9,663 nt of DNA from Verrucomicrobiales bacterium (GTDB lineage: Bacteria > Verrucomicrobiota > Verrucomicrobiia > Verrucomicrobiales > SKLO01): NCBI GenBank assembly GCA_007123195.1, contig SKLO01000271.1, forward strand, positions 1 to 9,663, given 5' to 3'. This document shows positions 1-5,758 of this stretch, piece by piece. Numbering within the stretch: the stretch's first letter is position 1; every line of letters starts with the position of its first letter. The translations under genes were made by a program, and so were the position numbers. The notes under the pieces are model-generated. The model was not told the origin of the DNA. It made no database searches and saw nothing but the letters and a program-made list of their open reading frames with translations.

Positions 1-731
1 GCTTCCAGAACCCGGATCGAGGCTTCGACCGGGTCCATCTCGCCGGCTTGGGACCCGGGCGGCGGTGTCAGGTCGAGCGACTCCAGATTGGCCTCAAGGG
101 TGGTCGCCAGCTGCTGCCGCCCGTCGATCTCAGCCGCCAGAGCATCGACTTCCAGTTGGGCGCGTTCGAGGTCGGCCTGCGAGACCGCGTTGTCCCTGAC
201 GAGGTCACCCACGCGCGCCAGTTCCGCCTGAGCCTGGGCATGGCGGATGCGCGCGGTGGCCAGCTCGATGCGCTGGCTCATGAGTTCAACCTGCAGTTGT
301 TGGTGATCGTAGTCGGCCCGGCGACGGGCGATGACCGGGTCCATGCCGGCGATCAGCAGGTCGATTTCGGCGCGCAGCACGGCGAGGTTGGACTCGAGCA
401 GTTCCGGGGCGGTGGACAGCACGAGGGCCACCGGGGCACCCGCCTCGACGGCGGTGCCGGGTTGCACCAGCAGACTGGTCAGGTAACCGGCCTCCGGCGC
501 CACCAGAGTGACGGTCGACCCCACCGCCTCGCCCTGGATGTCGAGCGGATGAAAATGGTCGCGCCAGAGGTGGGCCACCGCGAGCGCGGCGGCGACGAAC
601 ACCAGCGGCGGGATCGCCGCCTGCCGGAACCGGCTCCAGCGCCGGCCGAGCGGGATCGGCACCGGCCGCCGGCGGCCGGTCTTCGGCGTGTCAGAGGACT
701 CGGCTGGCGACGTGCGGGAACCTTCAATCAT
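1..731 (-). CDS. HlyD-like periplasmic adaptor (membrane fusion) protein, partial at left edge
   Basis: The minus frame opens with ATG at 731 (MIEGSRTSPAESS) and stays open to the window edge, giving about 243 residues without the C-terminus. What can be seen: a basic cytoplasmic N-terminus (about residues 1-37), one membrane segment (about 38-56, PPLVFVAAALAVAHL), a lipoyl/biotinyl-like half-motif (about 70-105, including VAPEAGYLTSLLVQPGT), then a long charged, Ala/Leu/Glu/Arg-rich stretch (about 108-215) that should form the alpha-hairpin coiled coil, with DNAVSQADLERAQLEVDAL typical of the family. Such proteins bridge an inner-membrane transporter or enzyme to the outer envelope. The missing part would hold the returning lipoyl half and the beta-barrel. 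It lies 32 bp downstream of the DUF4956 gene on the same strand, so it is probably the third gene of the VTC unit. No RBS is visible. No transporter partner lies inside the window, so the cargo is unknown. Confidence 0.85.
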   Translation of the reverse strand, partial: MIEGSRTSPAESSDTPKTGRRRPVPIPLGRRWSRFRQAAIPPLVFVAAALAVAHLWRDHFHPLDIQGEAVGSTVTLVAPEAGYLTSLLVQPGTAVEAGAPVALVLSTAPELLESNLAVLRAEIDLLIAGMDPVIARRRADYDHQQLQVELMSQRIELATARIRHAQAQAELARVGDLVRDNAVSQADLERAQLEVDALAAEIDGRQQLATTLEANLESLDLTPPPGSQAGEMDPVEASIRVLE

Positions 732-763
732 GACGGGAATTTTGAAGTGGAAACCATGGCCGG

Positions 764-1444
764 TCAGGCTTCGGACTCGTCCTGGGCCTTGAGCCCGGAC
801 AGACGCGACACCCCGGGCACAGGCCGCAGTTCGGACAGCAGCTGGTCCATTCTTGACGGATCGCGCAGCAGCAGCCGGTAGGACAGGTCGATGGCGCCGT
901 CCTCGGCGGCCTGGCGCTGGCTGGTGCACTCGATGCGCTGGCCGTGCAGGCGCAGCAACCGGGTCAGATCCGCCAGCTCCATCAGCGGGCGTTCCCAGCG
1001 CAGGTTGATGATGGTGTCGTAGCGCTGGCGGGTGCCATACGAGGTCCACCAAAGGAACAGCATGATCGCCGTGGTCACCATCGCCGCCAGGATGGCGGTG
1101 GAATACTTCTGGGTGCCGCAGGCCATGCCGACCACGATCACGCCGAGGATGTGGCTGGTATCAAGGGTGTCGCGCAGGATGTTGCGGAACCGCACCATGG
1201 CGAACACCGCCATCAGGCCGAAGGCGGTGATGAGGTTGTTGGCCATCACCATCATCACCAGGGTCACCACCACGGGGATGACGATCAGCGAGCTGGCGAA
1301 CGAGCGCGAGTAGGACAGGCCGGAGTGGGTGACGATGTAAACCCACGACAGCAAAAGGCCGCAGCTGAACGCCAGCAGCACGCCCAGCACCATCAGCGGG
1401 AACGGGGTCGGATCAGGGGTGTTGTCGAGGATCAACCATTCCAT
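764..1444 (-). CDS. DUF4956 family multi-pass membrane protein
   Basis: A 226-residue protein starting MEWLILDNTPDPTPFPLMVL. The frame is open further upstream (to 1669), but that extension is Arg/Gly/Ala-rich low-complexity sequence antisense to no motif and lies inside the VTC gene, so ATG 1444 is preferred; it overlaps the VTC stop by 13 bp, suggesting translational coupling. Hydrophobic segments lie at about 16-38, 51-68, 70-84, 98-110 and 115-133. After the third comes VRFRNILRD (R85-F-R-N88), the RFRN signature I associate with DUF4956. Residues about 140-226 are soluble; the end (YRLLLRDPSRMDQLLSELRPVPGVSRLSGL) looks like an ACT/ferredoxin-like regulatory fold, which is inference. DUF4956 proteins have no settled function but are repeatedly found next to VTC-domain proteins, as here. 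They may form a channel or translocator for the product of the VTC enzyme, or anchor it; neither is shown by the sequence. Confidence 0.9.
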   Translation of the reverse strand: MEWLILDNTPDPTPFPLMVLGVLLAFSCGLLLSWVYIVTHSGLSYSRSFASSLIVIPVVVTLVMMVMANNLITAFGLMAVFAMVRFRNILRDTLDTSHILGVIVVGMACGTQKYSTAILAAMVTTAIMLFLWWTSYGTRQRYDTIINLRWERPLMELADLTRLLRLHGQRIECTSQRQAAEDGAIDLSYRLLLRDPSRMDQLLSELRPVPGVSRLSGLKAQDESEA

Positions 1445-2307
1445 GGCGTCGAGGCGGCGAGCGGGGTGGAACCTTGCGGCAGCTTGCGAAAATTCTCGTG
1501 CCGCTGGTAGAGGCGGCGGGCGGTGCCGGCCGGGTTTTCGTCCATCGCCACCAGCGCATCGGTGCCGCCGGGCATCAGGGTTTCCTCGCCGAGCACGATG
1601 ACGCCCTCGACATACTTGGCGGCCGACACCTGCACCAGCTGGAACACGCGCACCATCTCGCGCAGCCAATCCGGGAAGCGGTTGGTGAACTTGAGTTCGA
1701 GAATGACCTGATCGCCGAACACCAGCGGCAGGCCCTCGACGCTGGTGCTCATGCGCGCCCCGGGATCGGGTCCGGTGTGGACCTGCCGGTCCATGGTGAC
1801 GCGCACCGAGTTGTCCGTGGTCGGCAGCCAGGCCTCGCGCTTGTAACTGACCTGCGACCTGGGCCGGGCGTCGATGTCGCGCAGCAGCAGGCAGAACTGT
1901 TCCAGCTTCTCCCGCTCCCGGGCCGACGGCTCGACCAGGTCGTCCGTCGACGGCGCACGTCCGTCCAGCAGCGGCGTCACCGAAGGCCGCCGGACCCGGC
2001 AGCGGACCTTGCTGATGACATTGTCATTGCGCCGTTTGATCTCAAAAAACACCGGCGAATCACCATCGCTCTGGTAATACCTTATCCGGAGCTTGTAGCG
2101 GTTCTTGTCGCCGTTGATGGTCGCCATGTAGGTGGTCAGGCGGTCCGAATCCAGATACAGCGTGTGTACCGGGTAGGACAGGTCGGGGAATCTGGCGCCA
2201 AACTCATCGATCACCAGGTAAGCGCTGACAAAATCCCTCACCGCCAAGGCCTTGTCCTCGGGGATGATGTATTTGAATTCGAATCGTTGCCTCTGGTAGC
2301 GGTCCAT
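1432..2307 (-). CDS. VTC domain (polyphosphate polymerase-type) protein
   Basis: A 291-residue soluble protein with the VTC tunnel-fold pattern of the yeast Vtc4 polyphosphate polymerase and its bacterial relatives. Basic and acidic residues that would line the triphosphate tunnel are recognisable in order: RFEFKYII (K12), YKLRIRYY (R74, R76), VFFEIKRR (E89, K91), SYKREAW (K156, R157), VRVTMDR (R169, D173), VILELKF (E204, K206) and AAKYVEGV (K231). The alternation of charged side chains on strands is intact, so the protein is probably catalytically competent. The family's known reaction is ATP-dependent polyphosphate synthesis; in bacteria, substrates have rarely been tested and triphosphate hydrolysis or another nucleotidyl-type reaction remains possible. 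ATG 2307 is the first start; no clear SD. It heads the minus-strand unit with DUF4956 (13-bp overlap) and the HlyD-like gene. A palindrome lies 76-95 bp upstream of its start. The Pro/Gly-rich tail after residue 275 is unlikely to be part of the core. Confidence 0.9.
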   Translation of the reverse strand: MDRYQRQRFEFKYIIPEDKALAVRDFVSAYLVIDEFGARFPDLSYPVHTLYLDSDRLTTYMATINGDKNRYKLRIRYYQSDGDSPVFFEIKRRNDNVISKVRCRVRRPSVTPLLDGRAPSTDDLVEPSAREREKLEQFCLLLRDIDARPRSQVSYKREAWLPTTDNSVRVTMDRQVHTGPDPGARMSTSVEGLPLVFGDQVILELKFTNRFPDWLREMVRVFQLVQVSAAKYVEGVIVLGEETLMPGGTDALVAMDENPAGTARRLYQRHENFRKLPQGSTPLAASTPWNG

Positions 2308-2636
2308 CGGGGTGGTCGTGCCGCCCGGGTTGCATCCGGGCTTCGCGGGCGGGGGGGGTGGCGGCTGGCACCGGCCGATTTCATGTTACGAAAACGTAAC
2401 ATCGAACCGACAAACCCTCCACGTCAAGCCCGATTTGAGGGCCAGCCGCGCGATACCTCGCCCCCCATGGTCACCCCCCTTCCGCCCCTCATTCACCCAG
2501 CGCCGGGGCACGCCGCTGCCGTGCTCACCCGCTGGCTCCATGACGCTTCAGCTCCAGGCGCCAGAGATTGTCCGGCGATGACGCTCTCGGGCATCACCGG
2601 CTTGCGGCCACGGGCGATCGGCGGTAGCCTCCCCAG
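2308..2636. other. Divergent intergenic region between the VTC unit and the plus-strand membrane protein
   Basis: This 329-bp stretch separates two genes read away from each other. It contains a small GC-rich inverted repeat (arms 2323-2328 and 2336-2341), a run of eight G at 2351-2358, and a perfect interrupted palindrome at 2383-2402. A TTGACG -35-like hexamer on the minus strand (2427 down to 2422) would put the -10 region and the start site of a VTC promoter at or inside the palindrome, but no convincing -10 hexamer was found. The remainder, about 2430-2636, shows nothing I can name; the open frames through it have no domain-like sequence. Confidence 0.6.
2383..2402. promoter_or_regulatory. 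Perfect interrupted palindrome, candidate operator
   Basis: The arms ATGTTACG and CGTAACAT are exact inverse complements around a central AAAA. The site is AT-rich in an otherwise very GC-rich region, lies between divergent genes, and is not followed by a T-run, so an operator for a dimeric repressor (TetR-like sites have this size and shape) fits better than a terminator. The regulator is not in the window, and binding is inference. Confidence 0.45.
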
Positions 2637-3083
2637 GTGAGACCGTCATCCAACCAGTCCGGCGATCAACGGCGCGGCCCGGGGGCCCCGGGACCCGATT
2701 GCGGGCGCAACCCCGCGCCGACACCCGAAGACTGGAGATTCCCGTGGATCCGGGCCACGCTGTTGCTGGCGGCGGTGGTTTTCCTGCTGGCCCTCGTCTG
2801 GGGGAACCCCACCGGACGGGACGTGCTGCTGGCGTCGTTCCGGCTGCTGGCGGGCATTTTGTCGACCCCGTTGCTGCTTGAGGGGGCCTGGTTCATCATG
2901 GGCGCCTTCGTGTTGTATCTTTACACCCTGCGGCGCCGCCATCACGACGGCGACGAGTGGGTGGTGATGGAAGTGGACGATGCCCCGGTCCCGGCCGGGC
3001 GATTGGACCCGGTCGCCGGCGCAGGGACGTCCGGCGCGGCCAACGGCAGAAATTCACCCCCCAATGAGTGCAGTCGCGGTTGA
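2637..3083 (+). CDS. Small predicted membrane protein of unknown function
   Basis: The 148-residue frame begins with GTG at 2637, 12 bp after an in-frame TAG at 2625, so no earlier start is possible; the next in-frame ATG comes only at residue 88. Residues 1-36 are polar and Pro/Gly/Arg-rich, about 38-55 (IRATLLLAAVVFLLALVW) is a clear membrane segment, about 64-80 is amphipathic to hydrophobic (LLASFRLLAGILSTPLL), and about 82-98 (EGAWFIMGAFVLYLYTL) is a second or third segment, followed by RRRHHDGDEW and a polar Ala/Gly/Pro tail. The Arg/His cluster after the last segment suggests a cytoplasmic C-terminus. I recognise no family. It is 32 bp upstream of the cupredoxin on the same strand, so it may be an assembly or anchor partner of that electron-transfer pair. 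A real gene is supported by the hydrophobic blocks and codon use; the start is uncertain and has no SD. Confidence 0.6.
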   Translation: MRPSSNQSGDQRRGPGAPGPDCGRNPAPTPEDWRFPWIRATLLLAAVVFLLALVWGNPTGRDVLLASFRLLAGILSTPLLLEGAWFIMGAFVLYLYTLRRRHHDGDEWVVMEVDDAPVPAGRLDPVAGAGTSGAANGRNSPPNECSRG

Positions 3084-3115
3084 AAGTCGCCCGCGATGTG
3101 CTGTGATTAGCGGCC

Positions 3116-3778
3116 ATGCAAACTGAGATCTCTCGCTTCCATCCGCGCGGCAACACCTTCGCCGCCTTCGGCATGCTGATGGGCTACGCCATCATGGTGA
3201 TCGGGGTGCTTTCCATGGGGGTGGGCGGAGTCGTCCTGCTCAGGGGAAGCATGAAGGATCCGGATGCCCGGGTCGCCGCCGCGGAATCACCATCCGCAAC
3301 GCCGCCCGCGGCTTCCGATGTGACCGGCTACCCTATCGGGCCGGACGCCGCTGCCGACCGGGAGCCCACCGGGGACGCGGTCGGTACCGCCGAGTTCGAG
3401 GGCCACGAGTTCCTCATCCGCACCATCCCGCAGCAACTGCGCTACGACATCACCAGCATCACCGTCAAGGCGGGGGCGCCGGTGCGCATCACGTTCGAGA
3501 ACAACGACATCATCGAGCACAACCTGCTGGTGATCACGCCGGGTAGCCAGCAACACATCGGCGACGCGGCGATGGCCATGATGAGCGATCCGGCCAACGC
3601 CATCGCCCGCGGCTACGTGCCCGAGGATGAGGCTGTCTTGCACGCTACCCGGATGCTCAAGGCCGGCGAATCCGAAACCCTGGAATTCACCGCGCCCGAC
3701 ACCCCGGACACCTACCACTTCATCTGCACCTTCCCGGGTCACGCCATGCTGATGCGGGGCGACATGGTCGTCGAGTGA
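3116..3778 (+). CDS. Membrane-anchored azurin-like cupredoxin (type 1 copper protein)
   Basis: A 220-residue protein with one N-terminal membrane segment (about residues 15-43, FGMLMGYAIMVIGVLSMGVG), a Pro/Ala/Asp-rich linker (about 48-90) and a cupredoxin domain (about 92-220). The type 1 copper ligands are visible: H135 in EHNLLV and the loop CTFPGHAMLMRG giving C204, H209 and M213, with the azurin spacing C-x4-H-x3-M. This loop is nearly the azurin loop. The protein would face the periplasm, tethered by its N-terminus, and carry single electrons between envelope redox partners. The next gene, a cytochrome c lipoprotein, starts inside its stop codon, pointing to a coupled donor/acceptor pair. 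A weak TTGAAA (3080-3085) plus TGTGAT (3102-3107) lies just upstream and would give an almost leaderless transcript; more likely it is co-transcribed with the preceding small membrane protein. ATG 3116 is the natural start; no SD. Confidence 0.92.
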   Translation: MQTEISRFHPRGNTFAAFGMLMGYAIMVIGVLSMGVGGVVLLRGSMKDPDARVAAAESPSATPPAASDVTGYPIGPDAAADREPTGDAVGTAEFEGHEFLIRTIPQQLRYDITSITVKAGAPVRITFENNDIIEHNLLVITPGSQQHIGDAAMAMMSDPANAIARGYVPEDEAVLHATRMLKAGESETLEFTAPDTPDTYHFICTFPGHAMLMRGDMVVE

Positions 3779-4260
3779 GACGCCGGCCCCACGCGCACGA
3801 ACCCGACCGCGGGCCGATCCGGGTGCAGGCCGCCATTCTGGTGGGCGCCATCCTGCTGACAGCCTGCGGCGGCGACAATTCCGGCAGCGCCCGCGACCGC
3901 ACCGCGGACGGGGCGCTGGTGTATCACGTTTGCATCGGCTGCCATGGCATGGATGGCCGCGGCGTGGCCGGCGATATCGCACCCAGCCTGATCGATTCGC
4001 CACTGGTGCTGGCGGATGATCCGGCGCCGCTGATCATGCTGCTGCTGCACGGGATCGAGAACGACGGGCGCTGGCCGGGACTCATGATGCCGTGGCGGGA
4101 CGCCTTGTCCGACGAGCAAATCGCGGCCGTGCTCAGCCACATCCGCAGCCAATGGGGTCATCAGGCGCCACCCGTAACCGCAGGACAGGTGACCGGGCTT
4201 CGCGAGGCCACGTCCGACCGCCGCCAACCCTACCCGCGGGCTGAACTGGGAATCGAGTGA
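3775..4260 (+). CDS. Monoheme cytochrome c lipoprotein
   Basis: A 161-residue protein starting with GTG at 3775; the GTGA sequence overlaps the cupredoxin stop by 4 bp, the usual arrangement for translational coupling. Residues about 17-31 form a signal peptide ending in the lipobox LLTAC with C31 as the lipidated residue, so the protein is predicted to be membrane-anchored by lipid. The heme c site is CIGCH (C53, C56, H57); the distal Met is M104 or M105 in GLMMPWRD. The helix LSDEQIAAVLSHIRSQWG is the usual final helix of class I cytochrome c. A C-terminal extension (about 132-161, VTAGQVTGLREATSDRRQPY) is of a type I associate with Verrucomicrobiota cytochromes. It likely exchanges electrons with the adjacent cupredoxin; the terminal oxidase or dehydrogenase is not in the window. 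The N-terminal 16 residues are unusually basic and polar for a lipoprotein signal, so the true start could be slightly downstream. Confidence 0.92.
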   Translation: MRRRPHAHEPDRGPIRVQAAILVGAILLTACGGDNSGSARDRTADGALVYHVCIGCHGMDGRGVAGDIAPSLIDSPLVLADDPAPLIMLLLHGIENDGRWPGLMMPWRDALSDEQIAAVLSHIRSQWGHQAPPVTAGQVTGLREATSDRRQPYPRAELGIE

Positions 4261-4264
4261 GCCC

Positions 4265-4292
4265 GCCCTCGCCCGCGGGCCGCACGGAGGGC
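4265..4292 (+). terminator. GC-rich hairpin after the cytochrome gene
   Basis: Arms GCCCTC (4265-4270) and GAGGGC (4287-4292) enclose a second palindrome, GCCCGCGGGC (4271-4280), immediately after the cytochrome stop. There is no T-run, so it is only a weak candidate for an intrinsic terminator; it could equally be a transcript-stabilising stem. The rest of the 154-bp gap up to the glyoxalase gene shows no clear promoter. Confidence 0.25.
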
Positions 4293-4414
4293 GTTGCCAG
4301 CCCGCCGATGCTGCATAGATTGCACCCGCCCGGCCGTAACGTGAACGCACAGAAGGCAACGGACCGCGTCCGCCGACATCGTTCCAGCCTGCAACCACCA
4401 CTTGAATCCCTGTC

Positions 4415-4798
4415 ATGGTCAAAAGAATTCTGCACACCCGCTATCGCGTCGAGGACCTGCCCAAGACCATCTCGTTCTACAAGGACGTGCTCGGCCTCGA
4501 GGAAGTCAGACGCCACAAATCGCCGCGAGGCTCGGAACTGGTGTTTCTCAAGGCGCCCCAAAGCGAGGAAACCATCGAGATCTGCTGCTTCCCCGGCAGC
4601 GGCGAGGTCAAGGTCGGCGACGACATCACCCACATCGCCTTCGAAGTCGACGACCTCGATGCCTTCGGCAAACATGCCGAGGCCCACGGCTACCCGTTTT
4701 CCGACGGCCCCACCGACAGCCAATCCGGCCGGTTCGCCTTCGTCGACGCGCCCGAGGGTTATGAGATCGAGTTGATCGAGCGCCGCCAGTCCGACTGA
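4415..4798 (+). CDS. gloA: Glyoxalase I-like VOC family enzyme (lactoylglutathione lyase)
   Basis: A 127-residue single-module vicinal-oxygen-chelate protein, close in length to E. coli GloA (135). The four metal ligands of glyoxalase I align by motif: H7 in RILHTRYRV, E55 in ETIEICC, H73 in ITHIAFEV and E119 in GYEIELIE. The first half also has the family phrase YKDVLGLEE. The known reaction is isomerisation of the methylglyoxal-glutathione hemithioacetal to S-lactoylglutathione in the cytoplasm. All ligands are present, so glyoxalase activity is likely, though close VOC relatives with other substrates (methylmalonyl-CoA epimerase, dioxygenases) cannot be excluded. The start at ATG 4415 puts the first beta strand at the very N-terminus as expected. 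It stands alone on its strand and meets the isomerase gene tail to tail, 27 bp apart. Confidence 0.85.
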   Translation: MVKRILHTRYRVEDLPKTISFYKDVLGLEEVRRHKSPRGSELVFLKAPQSEETIEICCFPGSGEVKVGDDITHIAFEVDDLDAFGKHAEAHGYPFSDGPTDSQSGRFAFVDAPEGYEIELIERRQSD

Positions 4799-4829
4799 GG
4801 CGACGGGTTTGACGCCAGCATTCCCTCAG
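4795..4829. terminator. Inverted repeat spanning both stop codons of two convergent genes
   Basis: CTGAGG (4795-4800) and CCTCAG (4824-4829) form 6-bp arms, and an inner GGCG/CGCC pair (4799-4802, 4812-4815) could form a competing stem. The left arm holds the TGA of the glyoxalase gene and the right arm the TGA of the isomerase gene. It may act as a bidirectional terminator, but the stem is short, the loop is long, and there are no T-runs on either side. Confidence 0.2.
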
Positions 4830-5758
4830 CTCCAGCCCTTGACCTCGCCGATTCCGCGCACATAACCGACGCATTGCGCCACGTCGGGCAGCGAGGCGTC
4901 CCAGTTGGTTTCATACTCGATCGACACGTTGCCCTCGAAGCCCTGGTCGAGCATCCACTGCAACTGCCTGACCAGCGTGGCCTGACCGACACCGAAGATC
5001 TGGTCGGGGCCGTTCGGATCCAGACGGTCCTTGAAATGGGTTGAATGCACCCGGCCCTTGAGCGCCTCCAGGCACTCCATCGGGTCGAGCCCGCTGCGGA
5101 TCCAGTGGCCGGTGTCGGCGCAGGCGCCCAGGTTCGGGTGCCGGTCCTTGACATACTCCATCACATACTCCGGATTCCACACCCGGTAGTCCGGGTCGTT
5201 CGGCCGCTCGGGATGGTTGTGGATGCAGACCTTGAGGTCGTATTCCTCGGCCAGTTTCTCCATCACGTCGAGCGCGTTGACCGACTCGGTGGTGATGCCG
5301 ATCATGTCGAACTCCTTGGCGAACTCGAAGATCTTGCGCGCCCCGGCCTCGTCGTTGGGCACGCCCACCACGCCGTAGTTCATCGGCTTGATGTCGAACT
5401 CGGCCAGCTTGTCCTTGATCACCTTGCGCTCATCCTCGCCGGCGTCATGGCCCCAGTTGCCCTCGCCCTCGGGGGCGAAGCGCTGCCCGGGGAAGAACTC
5501 AATCACCCGGCCACCGGCGCGGGCGGTCATCTCGATCGCCTCCTGGGCCGAGAAGTTGCGGAAGGTCCAGGCCTGCACCCCCAGGTAAAAGCCGCCCACC
5601 TTGTAGGGATCGGCCTCACCGGAGGCACCGGAAGCCGCTTCGGCCGCGCGCGCGGCGCCGGCCATGGTCAACACCGCGGGCGCGGCGGCCGCTCCGGCCA
5701 TCGCTCCGAAAAAGTGCCGCCGGCTCAAGGTCTTGTGGTTGCTGTTGGTCATGCTCAT
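4826..5758 (-). CDS. Tat-exported sugar phosphate isomerase/epimerase-like TIM-barrel protein
   Basis: A 310-residue protein. The N-terminus is a twin-arginine signal: LSRRHFFGAM (R13, R14, F16, F17), an Ala-rich hydrophobic core, and likely cleavage after AARA near residue 38. The mature part is a xylose isomerase-like TIM barrel (AP endonuclease 2 family fold): YLGVQAWTFRNF near residue 60, VIEFFPG at 85-90, CIHNHPE with H180 and H182, CADTGHW with D215 and H218, HSTHFKD with H238 and H241, and SIEYETNW with E281 and E283. These are the His/Asp/Glu positions that bind the divalent metal in this family. The substrate, probably a sugar or inositol derivative handled in the periplasm, cannot be told. 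PVC-group genomes carry many such exported paralogs. It stands alone, transcribed away from icd. ATG 5758 is preferred; an alternative ATG two codons later changes nothing. Confidence 0.88.
   Translation of the reverse strand: MSMTNSNHKTLSRRHFFGAMAGAAAAPAVLTMAGAARAAEAASGASGEADPYKVGGFYLGVQAWTFRNFSAQEAIEMTARAGGRVIEFFPGQRFAPEGEGNWGHDAGEDERKVIKDKLAEFDIKPMNYGVVGVPNDEAGARKIFEFAKEFDMIGITTESVNALDVMEKLAEEYDLKVCIHNHPERPNDPDYRVWNPEYVMEYVKDRHPNLGACADTGHWIRSGLDPMECLEALKGRVHSTHFKDRLDPNGPDQIFGVGQATLVRQLQWMLDQGFEGNVSIEYETNWDASLPDVAQCVGYVRGIGEVKGWS

Noticed and set aside
48..881. 277-codon plus-strand open frame
   Set aside because: It is antisense to the HlyD-like and DUF4956 genes and translates to Arg/Gly/His-rich sequence without domains; such shadow frames are common at high GC.
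1445..1669. Upstream extension of the DUF4956 frame
   Set aside because: The added 75 residues are low-complexity Arg/Gly/Ala/Pro and overlap the VTC coding sequence; MEWLILD at 1444 gives the expected family start.
1474..2640. 388-codon plus-strand open frame
   Set aside because: Antisense to the VTC gene and the following gap; composition is typical of a mirror frame (GAAGHQGFLAEHD-type), while the minus strand gives a clear VTC domain.
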